64,000 nt of DNA from Tillus elongatus (taxonomy: Eukaryota > Arthropoda > Insecta > Coleoptera > Cleridae), in NCBI GenBank assembly GCA_964006375.1, contig OZ023263.1:135681370-135745369 (forward strand), given 5' to 3'. This document shows, one piece after another, positions 28,991 to 42,066 of the stretch. Within the stretch, counting starts at the first letter, position 1, and every line of letters begins with the position of its first letter. The position numbers and the translations under genes were made by a program. The notes beneath the pieces were generated by a model. The model was not told the origin of the DNA. It ran no database searches and saw nothing but the letters and a program-made list of their open reading frames with translations.

Positions 28991-29335
28991 CGCAAAGCTT
29001 AGATAAGCTAGTTATCTCAGGCCGCGAAAGCCTGTATTATTTAATTTAAATGCGGTTCCTGAAGAAACGTCATTGGTAACAAATTCAAGACGTTTTAAAT
29101 TTGAAGATAAAAATAAAACTTGTAGAACAAAAAAAATTGTTTATGCTTTATTTTTTGATAACCGTCAAGTAGGTCATGTGCACAGTCACAGTTTGTTTTT
29201 TATCTGTTTTAAATTAGGTTATGTTTTACCTTTTAGTAACTAGCTTACAGCTCATGCACTCGCTTCTTTAACGCATTTGCCACGTCAGAAATGTAATCTC
29301 TTACTTAATTACCAAATTGACCCGGGAACTTTAAG
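28991..29335. other. Spacer, nothing recognised
   Basis: No supported gene or repeat. Confidence 0.5.
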
Positions 29336-30500
<1,165 letters not shown>

Positions 30501-30512
30501 GCTCCCAGTGGT

Positions 30513-31455
30513 GTGAAACCTGTAGAGGCGCAAGAGGGGAGTGCGAGTCAGAAGAGGCCGCGCTTGGACACTAGCACGCCTACTACAGACAGACGTCTCA
30601 AAAGGGCCAGGGCCGGAACACCGGCGCAGACTGGCTCGTATAGGGAGACTGCAGAGGGCCTCGACATGGCGGTGATTGACGGACCTGATCCAGGCTGCGG
30701 TGGACTCTCTTCAGGAAGGGGAGAGCCCGCCTTAGTTCCACCGGGCGCGCCTGGTGGGAGGCATCCTCTGGATAACCTGTGCCGGCCCGCAGTCGCGAGA
30801 CTGGCTGCGGACGGCATGGATGCGAACGCGCACCATGAGTTGTGGGGAAGCTCGGACACAAACTCTAGAGGCGAGCCACTTTTACAATTCTTTATGAAAT
30901 TTAATTCAGACATATTGAATAGAGGCAATAAACCAACCTTAGTCACAAGACGGCGTGTGGACGTTTTATATCTAACAGTTTCCATCCAGTTTTTGGGTGA
31001 CTTTGTTAAGAACTGGGCTGTGTCTGGGGAAGTGAGTAGCTCAGACCACAGACACATCCGGTTTGAAATCGCCAAAGTCGAAAGACAAACGGTATGGTAC
31101 CGGGACCCTCGCAAGGCGGACTGGGACGCCTACAGTTCAGACCTTGCAGTGGAACTGCGGGGGGTTAAGAGTATCATAGACTCGAGATTGCGGCAGACCA
31201 AGTGCGAGATGGAATCACCTCGGCCTATAACGCCAACTTCCCCTGACAATGAGTGCGTCCACCAGGAATCTGCCGTGGTGGAATGAGGACCTCAGGCAAA
31301 GGAGGACGCAGGTTTGTAACCTGTTTAACTCGGTCAAAAGGTCGGGAGCATGGGATGAATATATACATGCCCTAACGACCTATAACATAAGACTGAGGGA
31401 CGCCAGGAAGGAGTCGTGGAGGAGGCGCTCCGAGGAAGTGGAGAACACATCCGAG
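30513..31455 (+). pseudogene. Gag start fused by deletion to the LINE endonuclease
   Basis: The first part (SQKRPRLDTS, basic and Ser/Thr-rich) looks like the start of an ORF1 protein. It runs by deletions into the endonuclease: DANAHHELWG, RGEPLLQF, DILNRGNKPT and SSDHRHIRF, the last being the catalytic SDH motif. After a frame change near 31240 the linker NLPWWNEDLRQRR follows. The frame then jumps at about 31456 into the reverse transcriptase catalytic box, so roughly the front half of reverse transcriptase is deleted. Confidence 0.85.
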
Positions 31456-31724
31456 AGTGCTCGACTATGCGGACGACATTGTCATCATAGTCCGAGGAAA
31501 GGTTACACAGTCAGTGTGGGAGCGCATGCAGACAGCACTGAAAGTGGTGGAAAGGTGGACGGTTGGCCAAGGGCTCCGTGTGAGCCCCGAGAAAGCAACC
31601 GTCATACCGTTTACGAGGAGGAGGAAGTGTAAGAGCTACAGAACTCTCACTCTATACGGTAAAAACATCTCAATGGCCAGGGAGGTAAAATATCTTGGGT
31701 TAGTATTGGACTCTAAGCTAACCT
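31456..31724 (+). pseudogene. Reverse transcriptase segment of LOA-type LINE, before the insertion
   Basis: Begins VLDYADDIVIIVRGK with the catalytic YADD, then GLRVSPEKATVIPF and REVKYLGLVLDSKLT. The frame ends exactly at the ACCT duplication (31721-31724) and resumes after the insertion with WNGHVEKIL. Confidence 0.9.
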
Positions 31725-33758
31725 GTATGACGCCGCCCTTCCTTTTATACCAGATGACAAATGCTCAAATAATTCCCAATCTATTCACAAACCTAATTTG
31801 TCATTGGCATAAGCTAAGTTACCGGGAAGTTAGAGGGCCGCCAGCTTTTATACAGTGGAGATGGGCGTGGGTCAAAATAAGATGTTAACTAGGGGCGCCA
31901 CTTGATTGTTTAACCTCCACTCCCGGATATTCTAATAAGATGTTCACTAATATGCTTCCTTGCCCAGACCCAACACAACCAAGAATTCTTGGATCACACT
32001 GGCAACTATAGCCAACCACAATCGAGCACAGGAAGCTACAAGGGAGTTATGATTATGGTAACACAGATTAAATTCCAGAACGGTATGGTCTCCTAAACCC
32101 ACAAGTAAAGGTAACGGTAATGATCTAATTATCAACAGCCCTGAAAACAAAACACAAAACCAAAACACACCTATAATATGATAAAATAAGGGCTTTTATT
32201 AAGCTTCTTTGGCATACAAGAATTTATTAAAAGCTGTTCTAAAATTCTGATCTAAAATAAAAAGTCTCTATTATGTACTAAAATGGCTTACTACAAAATA
32301 ATCAAGATCTTTAATGAGTACGTATGAATGTGCTCCAAAACTATAATTGTTCTACGGGAAAAATTCCACTTTTCGTGCACGCAAAGCTTACAACGTTTTT
32401 TCCCCAAATAATAATTAATTACACGATAATTAAGGTAAGTGGCCTGATTAAAGATCAAGTCCCAAAGAATAATCAATAAGCTTGACTAATGCTAACAATA
32501 TATGATAAATGGTGGTACTATCAAAAGTGAAGCAATTATATTAACAATGGTCTCATAAAAATCTGTACCACATTTATTGAAGTTTAAATAAATTAAATTC
32601 AGTTTGATTTTAGCAAATTTAACATATGTGAATATTTAAAACTTTAGCTTATCAACATTGTCTCTCTTATCACTTTATTCTTTATCACAAAACGGAAAAT
32701 TCTTACTTGAAATTCCTGGACTTCTAGGCACTAAAATTACCAACAATTTGTTCTTGACTAGCACATAAAAACTCCATTTAATTCAATATCCATACTCCGT
32801 TCGGTACATGAAAATGCGCCATTCCATGCGAGACTTATTCCACTAAAACTCTCCTATGATACGTGACTTTGCCAACGGTACTGCCCAATACAAAAACTGG
32901 CCGATACAATAATTGCCCAGCACAAGAGTTTTATACCTGATACTAGGAATTTTCTATCCAATACTAGAACTCTCTATCCGATACTAGGATTACTCAACAC
33001 AAAAATTCTTCTAGCCGGTACAAGGATTGCTCTATCCGGCACAAGGACTTTCCACCCGATACTAGGAATTTTCCATCCAGCACAAGGATTGCCCAACACG
33101 AAAACCCTAAAAACAATAAGTAACGGAATGCAAGAGGTGTTATAGTTACCTACGAGAGAGGATGATTTCTTACCTCCAAAGAGGGAAACGAAACTCCAAC
33201 AACGTGACAAGATCAATGTGGTCCTTATATCCCCTCAAACGGGTATCTCTACAGTCTTCAGCACCAAATCCGTACATTACGACATCACCAAAAGACTGCA
33301 GATATGTTCTGAGTGCAATTAAATCCACTAAGGGGGATAATTACTATCCAACTTGCTTCTCAGAACGAACCACGTGTTAACTCCAACAATTGCCAACGAA
33401 ATCTCTCTCTCGAACCTTCCGGACCATTCGCATTTCCTACCTGACAGCTGGTAGCGCCACTCGTTCGCTCTCACTTCATCCCATACGTCCCCAGCCATCT
33501 ATCCTTCTCAACATGCGGACCATTCTCGAACCACCGACATTCTTAACTGCAACGCAAGCGTGGCAGCCGACAAGATATACCAGGGGTAGTACAAATAAAA
33601 ATGATTTAACGAAATATCTCAATTTTATTCCGTATACGAGGGATAGCCAGAAGAAATAACCACGATTGTCGCCAATAATTCTCTGTTCAGAGCAGAGGAG
33701 GAACCACAAATACGTCCAAACTAGCTTAGTTGTTTAGCTATTCAATTTATACCGTTAC
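31725..33758. mobile_element. 2034-bp insertion inside the LINE, probably a solo LTR
   Basis: Flanked by ACCT on both sides (31721-31724 and 33759-33762). Removing it and one ACCT restores the LINE frame (SKLT then WNGHV). The ends read GTATGACG...CGTTAC, or TGTATG...GTTACA with the shared flank bases, which resembles an LTR. No coding frame of note. The class is unresolved. Confidence 0.75.
32890..33110. repeat. Cluster of degenerate 20-24-bp units
   Basis: Repeated phrases of the type CCGATACTAGGAATTTTC and CAGCACAAGGATTGCCCAA occur about nine times inside the 2-kb insertion. Confidence 0.75.
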
Positions 33759-35060
33759 ACCTGGAATGGTCATGTTGAAAAAATACTGCGTAAGGCAGTT
33801 ATGACCCTAGCCGTCACTAGGCGGCTACATGGAAAATGGTGGGTACTAAGACCTAGTATGGCCCACTGGCTGTACACATGGGTGGCCAGACCATCGTTAA
33901 CATACGTGACACTGGTCTGGTGGCCTAAGGTGACACAATCCAGTGCCAAACAAAAACTAGGCAAGATCCAAACGATGGCTTGCCTGGGCATCACAGGGGC
34001 TATGATTTCAACCCCAACATCCGCCATGGAGGTGTTGCTGGATCTGCCCCCCTTCCCCCCCCCTGCACTTAGTTATCATGGGGAGGCCAATCTAGGACTA
34101 TACAGACTAGCCTGCAATGGTAGACTGCAGACCAACCCAGGCTGCAGGGGCCACTGCAAAATTCAAAAGATCGTGAAGGAGCCCATGCTTGAAATGAGGT
34201 CAGACTTCGCGACCCCGCGAATCTGCAGCGAAAACAATTTTACAGTGGAAATCCCCGACGGCGAGGCATGGTGGGGGGAGACGGCGAGGCATGGTGGGGG
34301 GAGACGCCGGGCTTACCACGGGACGCGTTCGTCTGGTTCACGGACGGATACGGCGGGGAGCGTGGGACGGGGCAGGTGTTTATTCGGTAGGGCCGAGGGT
34401 GAGTCCTAGTATATCCCTCGGAGCCCATGCAACGGTCTTTCAGGCCGAAATGTACTCCATCTTGCCCTGTGTGCGAGAGAACAAGAGGAGGGGCTACACC
34501 AACAAGCGGATCCTCATAGCCACAGGCAGCCCTTAAGGCCCTATGTAGCCCACGGGTAAATTCCAGGCTGGTAAGTGAATGCCGAGACGAAACGAGCGAT
34601 CTGGCTGGGCAGAATGAGGTCACCCTCATCTGGGTGCCGGGTCAGGTCGGGTCAAAAGCAATGAAGAAGCTGACAGTCTCATGAAGAGAGGGTCAGCAGA
34701 ACCATTTATGAGACCAGAACCGGTTCTGAGCGTGACAAAGAGGAAGACCAGGGGAGCCATTAAGTCCTGGGTCAGAAACGAACACAAGGTGTACTGAGCA
34801 GACTGCCCAGGGCTCAGACATGCGAAGTCAGTAATTGACGACCCCAGTTCAAATAGAGCTGTGGAGCTGCTAAATCTTAGCAGAGGTCAGCTCAGAAACA
34901 TAACAGGTGTCTTGAGGGGACACATGGCCGTCAAGAAACACCTGCATAAAATGGGGCTGTTCGAGGGGGAACTCGCATGCAGATTCTGCGGCGAGGGGGA
35001 GGAATCAGCCCAGCAGATCTTGTGCGAGTGTAAAGCTTTGCACCGCAAAAGACAACTGAT
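33759..35060 (+). pseudogene. Reverse transcriptase C-terminus and RNase H of LOA-type LINE
   Basis: Continues from WNGHVEKILRKAV through RPSLTYVTLVWWPK and QTMACLGITGAM. RNase H follows with FVWFTDGYGG (Asp), FQAEMYSI (Glu) and VTLIWVPGQVG. The C-terminal zinc-type segment is CRFCGEGEESAQQILCECKA. A 23-bp direct duplication at about 34258-34304 disturbs the frame before RNase H, and other stops occur. The homology ends at about 35060, where a minisatellite begins. Confidence 0.88.
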
Positions 35061-35395
35061 CTGCTCTGTTTGCTACCTAGCCTTTTTATAATTTCATATG
35101 CCTTCTTTCCTGTTCTTTTTACTTGCTTAGCACTGATCCTTGTTCTTACTGCTCTATTGCTACCTAGACTTTTCGTAATTTTATACGCGTTCCTTCCTAA
35201 TATTTTTATTGCTTAGCAGTGCTCCTTGTTCTTACTGCTCTGTTGCTACCTAGCCTTTTTATAATTTCATACGCTTTCTACCTATTCCTTTTTATTGCTT
35301 AGCACATCTCCTTATTCTAACTGCTCTGTTGCTACCTAGCCTTTTCATAATTTCATCCGCTTTCTTTCCTATTCTTTTTATTGATCATTTTTAGC
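35061..35395. repeat. 86-88-bp minisatellite
   Basis: CTGCTCTGTTGCTACCTAG-type units start at 35061, 35149, 35235 and 35321. They diverge by a few bases each. Confidence 0.93.
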
Positions 35396-35539
35396 AAATT
35401 TTTGTTATTTCAGAGATCAGTTTAACACTCCCATTGAATTTGCTAAGTGTTGTGGTTTATTTGAGGTCAGTTTAAAGACGTACTCAGGTCTAGGATTTCT
35501 GGAAACAATTTTAGAAGTTTTTCTTTTACATTCCTTCTT

Positions 35540-35619
35540 TGGTACTACCTACCCTCTGGCCTTTGATATTACATACATACATTTCATATATATGTATATC
35601 CTCCTCCCATCCTTTTCTT

Positions 35620-35691
<72 letters not shown>

Positions 35692-35800
35692 GCAATTTTA
35701 CGGATTTATACAGATTCTATCACAGTATCGGTTTCCTGAGCTTCTAGATTTAAATTCGTATCCATCCGATATGTTAAATTACCTCTGTAAATAAATTACT
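35540..35800 (-). repeat. Remnant related to the 3' internal region of the Ty3 element
   Basis: CTCTGGCCTTTGATATTACA and TATATGTATATCCTCCT are parallel to 18200-18245, and CCGATATGTTA matches 18291-18301. A (TA)n tract at 35623-35688 interrupts it. It is too diverged to read as protein. Confidence 0.45.
35623..35688. repeat. (TA)n microsatellite
   Basis: About 33 TA units. Confidence 0.98.
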
Positions 35801-36057
35801 GGATGGGATCTCAAAAAAAAATCGCCACAACAAATATTTAAACGCTAGTAAATATAATCCGAATATGCAAAATTATCTAGACTCTGGGCATGATGAAATT
35901 ATAAAACAATCAACTGCTCAAGTTGCAGTTAAAACCGGATCACTTGAAACATAGTGGATAGAGGAATGGTAGATTTGCCAGTTTTGAGTTCTATAGCCTC
36001 TGCAACGAGGTCATTCGGTTTCAACAGAGACAAAAATGCAAACTCGGAATTTGTTAT

Positions 36058-36310
36058 GGGGACGGTATAAAAATAGGTGTCGGAAGGCAGTGGTTACGCG
36101 GCAGCCTCGGAGCTGAGAAGTACCCGCCGCGACAATAACGTCAAGGGTTTGCTTTGCTTTATAAAATCAGAATAAATTTAGAGTGAAATTTCGGGGAAGT
36201 GAAGTAGGATTCTTTAAAGAGGGGATTACCGCAAACAAATGTGGTGGAACGGCCGGTGTGGGGAGAGCGATAAGCATGGTACAGGGCTGGCTTTAGTGCC
36301 CAGATTTTCG
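36058..36310 (+). promoter_or_regulatory. Promoter-like module, perhaps part of an LTR
   Basis: TATAAAAATAGG at about 36067 is followed about 25-30 bases later by CAGTGGTTACG, then a GC-richer leader and AATAAA at about 36172. This order (TATA, start, polyadenylation signal) fits an LTR, but no paired LTR was found. Confidence 0.3.
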
Positions 36311-37389
36311 GTGAGTACGTTCTATGACTTAATATTGTTTAAAGTGTCTTTTTATTATTAGAGGGAATGGTTGTCTCGAGTACTAAAGTAATTTTCATAT
36401 AAAAATTTATATAGATATTGTTGAGCCATGCGTAGTAAGATAGAATTAACATAAATGATTGAGTCGTAGGGCGCTAAAATATAATTTAGAGTGAATGGAA
36501 TCATATTAAAATCTAGATGTTATTAGATAAGGGATTTTAGTAGATAGGGAATTTCTGCGAGTTTTATAAGACGAAGTACAAGATAAGGCTTAGGGCCTAA
36601 GGGTTTCGTTGGGAGCTATAAGGGATGTTAGATAAAATTAAGAACTATATTTAAGCTAAGAAAGCGTCAGTCATTAGACTTAGGAAAAATTATACCGGGG
36701 GTGAAAACAATTTAGTTTTTCCCAGTATCAACTTTGTGTAACAATTAGTCCATTCTAAGATTGGGAAAACCTCCCACATCACTCTGTTTCAATAATCTTA
36801 GGATTTTTATTATTGGAGTTAGGAGTTTTCAGTTTAATTTTAATTAGAAGGAAACCTTTGAAATTAATGGATTTATTTAAAATTTATTGTGCCGTTACAA
36901 TATTGATCTGTATAAATTTTATTTTTTGTATTAAAGAAAGTTTAAAACTAAATACTGGGTTTTATTCTTAGCATAAGAAAACCCTACACTAGAGTTCATC
37001 TAAACAGTTTCTTATAGAATGATTGTGATGTGTTTGGTCACTAGGTATACGCTAAAGCTGAATATATAGTAAAATTTTGGGAAATTTACCCCAGATGCTC
37101 GGTTTTAGTGTTCCAAATAAATTTGGGCAAGACCTCCCTTGAAGGTCGTTAAATTTAAGTACTGTTTTCAAGGTAACAAGGGGTAGTTTTCGAATACACG
37201 TTCTGCCGCTCGAGCCTTGTCAATATTGAAAATATACCGAAGTAAGCATTGGCATAAATTTTAATAATAATTACAGTTTACAGTCATTGAAAAATCTTTG
37301 TTCTAAAGAAAAGCTAATGGCACGTAAAACCACGCCGTTAGACATACTTCTACAAATTGGAAACGTTTTTATAATTTTCCATATGTACT
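36311..37389. other. AT-rich, nothing firmly recognised
   Basis: No open frame with a recognisable domain. It may be internal or LTR sequence of a decayed element. Confidence 0.4.
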
Positions 37390-38450
37390 TTGCTTTCTTC
37401 ATGTGTATATGGCATTGATACGTATACCGTTTCAATCACACCCCTACTTATATATAGCTATATAATATTTTTGTCATATCATTCCACTTCTTTTGCTTAT
37501 TTTGTTCATTTTCAATATTCTTCATATATCATATATTTTCTCATACCTACATCATTATTGCTATACTTCTTTTTAATCACCACCTATATACGTGCTTGAC
37601 TTCCCTACCATATACACAATTTTATTTTTCCACCTTGCATTATTGATGTAAATTTTCAGTTTCCTTGTTCTTGAATCTCCAAGTTTCCATTTTTGGAGTT
37701 TGTCGAGTGTCTTTCCATCTTTATTTGGGCTTTTGATGCTGTATCCATCCTTATTTTTATTTTATTTATTTTATTTACTTCATATTTTCCCCCCTTATTC
37801 GCATTAATTTGTCGGTTTTGTTGCATACGTCTTGTCCGTCGTGTGATTTTTCTGCTTTTTTATATTTTCTTGCTCTAGTGCATACATAATATTAACCTGT
37901 CCTGGTTTCGTATACCTACGACATAGTCATCCACCCTTATTCTACCCTCTAACATTGTCTTCGTCTTTCTATCATCCTTGTCTTTTAATTCCATCATTTT
38001 CATTGCCATATGTTTCATACTGTTACCCATTTTTATTCCTGCGTCATCTCCATATACGTTATTTTGCATCCTCCAATACTCATTACTTTCATCAGAGTCT
38101 TCTCCTCGCCTGGCATCATATTCTATTTTAAAATTGTCGTTGTAATTACCCCCGTTCCTATTGCATTTATATATGTTAGTGCCATCGTTATCATACTTGT
38201 TTTCACGTCGATACCTATTAATTCCTTTTCGTTTTCGTTTAAATTTGTTTCCCCTATTCTTGATTTCTTCTAGGTTTGCTCGTTTTTTTAATTTATTTTA
38301 TTCCCCATACCTTGTCTCTCTGCTCTTGTCCATTTTTGTTCAAAACTTTCTTCTACTTCTTCTCTCATCCTTTTATTCCCCAACTTCAACTTTATATCTG
38401 TCTCTTCTCTCAAATTTTCCAATTTTCCGTTAGTTTCTCTCAACCTGTAC
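37390..38450 (-). pseudogene. Decayed gag of a relative of the Ty3 element
   Basis: On the minus strand the segment from 38449 reads RETNGKLENLREETDIKL, a coiled-coil region like that in the intact gag. Asn/Arg/Asp/Tyr-rich segments similar to the gag tail follow (RCRYR, YNDDN-type pieces), in shifting frames. It ends where the second Jockey-like copy begins at 38452. Inferred from composition and order. Confidence 0.45.
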
Positions 38451-38451
38451 C

Positions 38452-39489
38452 TGGACAGCAAATTTCCTCTCCAACAGGAGCATTTCTGTTGTTGTGGATG
38501 GCCATTCCTCTAAACTGTATCCAATTAATGCAGGAGTTCCTCAAGGTTCAGCTTTAGCCCCTACTTTGTTTCTTCTCCACATCAATGACCTCCTCTCTAG
38601 CACATCCAACCCAGTTCACAGTTACGCGGACGACAGCATCCTCCACTCAAATATACAATATTCCAAGCCTGTCTCTTTAGCCTAATTAGACGAGGATCGC
38701 AGACTCATGGAGGGTTCTGTCTCCGTGGATCTCCAAAAAATATTAGACTGGGGAAGTAGAAATCTTGTACAATTTAACCCCACCAAATGTCAGTCTTGCT
38801 TTCTTTCTCACAAGAGATACACCAGCCCTAGACCCATCACAATGAACAACCAAGTTATTCAAAGTAATGAGTCCGTTTCTCTTGTTGGCATTTCTGTGGA
38901 TCGAAATCTTAATTGGCACCAACATGTCACATCAATTGCAGAAGCGGCTGCTAAGAAATTACGTTTCCTCTTCCGGCCTCGCAAATACTTTTAACCAGCT
39001 AATCTCTATACCTTATTTACTTCACAAATAAGGCCAAACCTCGAATACTGCTCCCACATCTGAGGTGCAGCTGCCGCTTCTACACTCCATATCCTGGACT
39101 CCATTCAAAAGAGAGCTATACGTCTCATCGGTGACCCCACTCTCACCCAAAGGCTGCCATCCCTTGCCCACCGACGTGGCGTTGGTGACCTCTCTCTCTC
39201 TTTTACAGATATCTGCACGGACACTGCTCGGAGGTGCTTTCTTCCATAGTTCCTCCACCTGCTGGCCCCAACAGATCTACCAGGGGAACAGAGCGAATGC
39301 ATCCTTTTACTGTCCAGGTCACCAGACATAGAACATCTTGTTATGCCCGCTCCTTTGTCCCGAGGACTTCCAAGTTGTGGAATTCCTTGCCGGCACATGT
39401 TTTTCCTTCTCCTCCGAACCTGCAAACCTTCAAGTCCAGAATTAACAAGTTGCCTCTTTCCTCCTTGTCGACACCCACGGTACGATAGT
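38452..39489 (+). pseudogene. C-terminal half of Jockey-like reverse transcriptase
   Basis: Includes SVVVDGHSSKLYPINAGVPQ across a frame change near 38550, then LFLLHINDLL and SYADDSILHSN with the catalytic pair, ILDWGSRNLVQFNPTK and VGISVDRNLNWHQHV. A stop interrupts after PVSLA (38683). The C-terminal YARSFVPRTSKLWNSLP matches copy 1. This copy lacks the 274-bp duplication. Confidence 0.9.
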
Positions 39490-39540
39490 ATTTAGGCTGT
39501 GAGCCCTCGTGGTGTGTTGTTGAAATGAAAAAATAAATAA
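38452..39540 (+). mobile_element. Jockey-like LINE, copy 2, 5'-truncated
   Basis: Begins GTGGACAGCAAATTT-like, inside the reverse transcriptase, and ends with an A-rich tail (AAATGAAAAAATAAATAAAA). Truncation at the 5' side is the usual outcome of incomplete reverse transcription. Confidence 0.93.
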
Positions 39541-39658
39541 AATCACAGGCTGGCCCATAAGTAGTTGGTGATATCTACCTACAATTTTTTTTCGAACATC
39601 CCTCGTGTTATTGCATTTTTGAATTTTTTATCGAAGTATGTTTGTAATAAAAAAATCA

Positions 39659-39948
39659 AGACGTGGTAAGTGCGTTTTGGCAGCGAATTTTTATTAAATG
39701 CTTTAAATTTCAATAACTCAATTTGCTATTAACTTAAGGTTCGTTGGCTACGAAACTAGTTTTCTCGAAAACATTTTAAGTTTGTTTTCGGAAAATTTTT
39801 GTACATTTTCAAACAATAAGTTATTTTTATAATATATGGTACATTGTTTCTACTATATAGGTTATACCGGTAACCAAATTGATGCCTGCTTGGATTAAAA
39901 ACATTTTAATGAAAATTCACTTCCATAACGCACTTGCTGCGTCCAGAC
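39659..39948. mobile_element. 290-bp MITE sharing the ends of the (TA)n family
   Basis: Left GTAAGTGCGTTTTGGCAGCG and right AACGCACTTGCTGCGTCC are imperfect inverted repeats of about 40 bp. It has no (TA)n core, so it may be the compact form of the family. Confidence 0.75.
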
Positions 39949-39989
39949 TTTTAATAGATAATCTTTTTTAATCACATTTTGCTCCAATT

Positions 39990-40590
39990 ATCAGGTTGAC
40001 ACATGAGATAGTAGCGTTTTGGGTTTGTAGGACAAGAGTACCGTGGAAATCAATTTGTTGTTAGACATACGCCAAAGTCATTTTAATGTCATATTATTTA
40101 TTGTTTAAGTACAGTTTTTAAATGTGTAAATTTGTGCAACGCATATATAAATGAGTAGTAAAAGGAAATGGACTGCTGGATACAGACACTTGCGCCCTTA
40201 CGGCATCGCCAGACAGGAGAAACTTAAAACTATTTGTACCCATGGCAACCATAAATAGAGATCCACTGTTACATTAGGACATTTTGATTTCATTTGTATA
40301 CCAGAAGGAAAGTTCATAAAACGGGTTATCTGTGTCACATGTTTGGCAAAAAAGCATCAAAAATCAGCAAAGATCAGCGGGTTAACATTTATGCCTTCTT
40401 ACCGGCTTCTAATTGCTTCTCTCGTCAACAGCTGACCGCTTTCGTCCCAGATTGTTACTGGTGACGAAGAATGGTACCTTTACGCCAAAAAAAATAAAAG
40501 AATGGCTTAGTCCCAAAAGACCCCGAGCAAAAGTTGGTACCATCTGCGTGTGCTCATGTGCATTTAGTTGGACAATTTAGTAGAGCGGTT
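39990..40590 (+). pseudogene. Mariner transposase remnant
   Basis: The leader GGTTGACACATGAGATAG and following text resemble mariner ends. In three frames the centre reads NIYAFLPAS, then QIVTGDEEWYLYA and a KRMA...SQK segment. The TGDE motif holds the catalytic Asp of mariner transposases. Frameshifts and stops are frequent and no C-terminal catalytic part is seen. Confidence 0.65.
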
Positions 40591-40654
40591 CTGAGACCGC
40601 CATCACCACCACCACCAGGCTCTGCCCCTGCGTGTGACGTCACGGTGACGAAAC

Positions 40655-40855
40655 AAGATGGTGGGTTGGATAGAGAGAGAAAAGCGCTCTAACCTGAGAT
40701 GACGTGGTCCAAGATGGCGGCCAAGATGGCCGACCGGAAGTAGTAGTCAAAGTGATAAAACAAAAATAGTGGATGGATAGATAGAGAAAAGAGATTTCGA
40801 ATGAGATGACGTAATTCAAGATGGCCACCAAGATGGCCAATCGGAAGTGAAAAAT
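40655..40855. repeat. Tandem of two units of about 115 bp rich in AAGATGGC
   Basis: Each unit holds GAGATGACGT, then CAAGATGGC(G/C) twice, then CCGGAAGT or TCGGAAGT. GATGACGT resembles a CRE/ATF site and AAGATGGC resembles YY1/Pho sites. Confidence 0.8.
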
Positions 40856-41107
40856 CTGGAAAATTTAAATTTTTAAAAGACACTTAGACTAAGCTGTCAA
40901 AATAAGAGAGCCCACCATTTTTATTTTTGTAAAAATGACATAAAAATGTAGCTGACAGCGCAGGTGCAAACCAACTTTTTAATTTGTATGGTTAGACACC
41001 CATGTGTGAGGTTTCACCATACTCGCCTCGATGAGAAAATTTTGAGTTTTCAAGTAAGAGAACACATGTGGGGTATCATTCCACTCGTCTCGATGAGGGG
41101 ATATAAA

Positions 41108-41280
<173 letters not shown>

Positions 41281-41790
41281 ATATTTATTTATATACTTAT
41301 ATATTTATATATTTATTTATTAAAAAAAAGTGGGGGTTGCTTCGCGACCCTTCAGGTGAGGAGAACTTGGGCATGTCAAGCAAGATGATGGCAACGAGAT
41401 GATAACAGCAAGGGGCTAGCTGCACGCAGAAATATCTGAATTCCTGCCGAGACTCGCATGCAGCAGGAAATGAGATAACGTTTGTTAGACTCTCAAAACC
41501 ATTGTACAAAAAGGCATCCTTGTTTACTCTATTTTGTGCGTAATTTCCATAATAATCCATGTATTTTGCTAATTAAACAGCTTTTTATACCGTTTTTCTA
41601 CAAGAAACAATGTATTTTCAAGCATACTTCCGAATAATAGTGATTTAGTATAAAAGATTGTGTATTTTTGCTCAGTTAGTTAATTTGAAATCTGAAGTAC
41701 GTAGTACAAGTTGTAGTTAATAAATATGATGATCAGCAGCAGCATAAAATGAAAATCTGTTAACACAGAAAATAGTAACGCTGGTGGTGG
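41281..41790. other. Spacer, nothing recognised
   Basis: No supported gene. Confidence 0.5.
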
Positions 41791-41793
41791 TAA

Positions 41794-42066
41794 AAACTTA
41801 AAGCACTACAAGCTGTGTTGTTGGCTAATGTAGTTGAAAGTATTACTCCAAAAGAAGAATCTAAAATTCTTGAAAATATCATAAGTGAACTATATACAAT
41901 ATATCCAACAGAAGCAGATTAACAACAAGAAAATAATCAAGGCATTGAAGATATTATTAATGCAGCATATCCTACAAACATACAAACAACAAAATATCAA
42001 CCCACACAAGAAGATATATTTGATCATAAGTTGCTGGAAATCAAGAAAAAAACTATGGAAAAAAAG
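41794..42066 (+). pseudogene. Unrecognised coding-like remnant
   Basis: One frame stays open for 91 codons except a TAA at 41920-41922. It reads KALQAVLLANVVESITPK, then after the stop IEDIINAAYPTNIQTTKYQ and FDHKLLEIKKK. The composition looks like protein. Further protein-like pieces in shifted frames (DDYVSKFNSSLEGLKIIED near 42370-42430) suggest a decayed gene continuing to about 42500. Family unknown. Confidence 0.35.

Larger units (their letters stand above)
30505..35060 (+). mobile_element. LOA/R1-type LINE with internal deletions and a nested insertion
   Basis: Gag-like, endonuclease, reverse transcriptase and RNase H pieces occur in the expected order on the plus strand. The local base composition is more GC-rich than the surroundings. 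Much of gag and the front half of reverse transcriptase are missing. A 2034-bp insertion (31725-33758) splits the reverse transcriptase. The presence of RNase H points to the I/LOA side of the non-LTR group. Confidence 0.88.
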
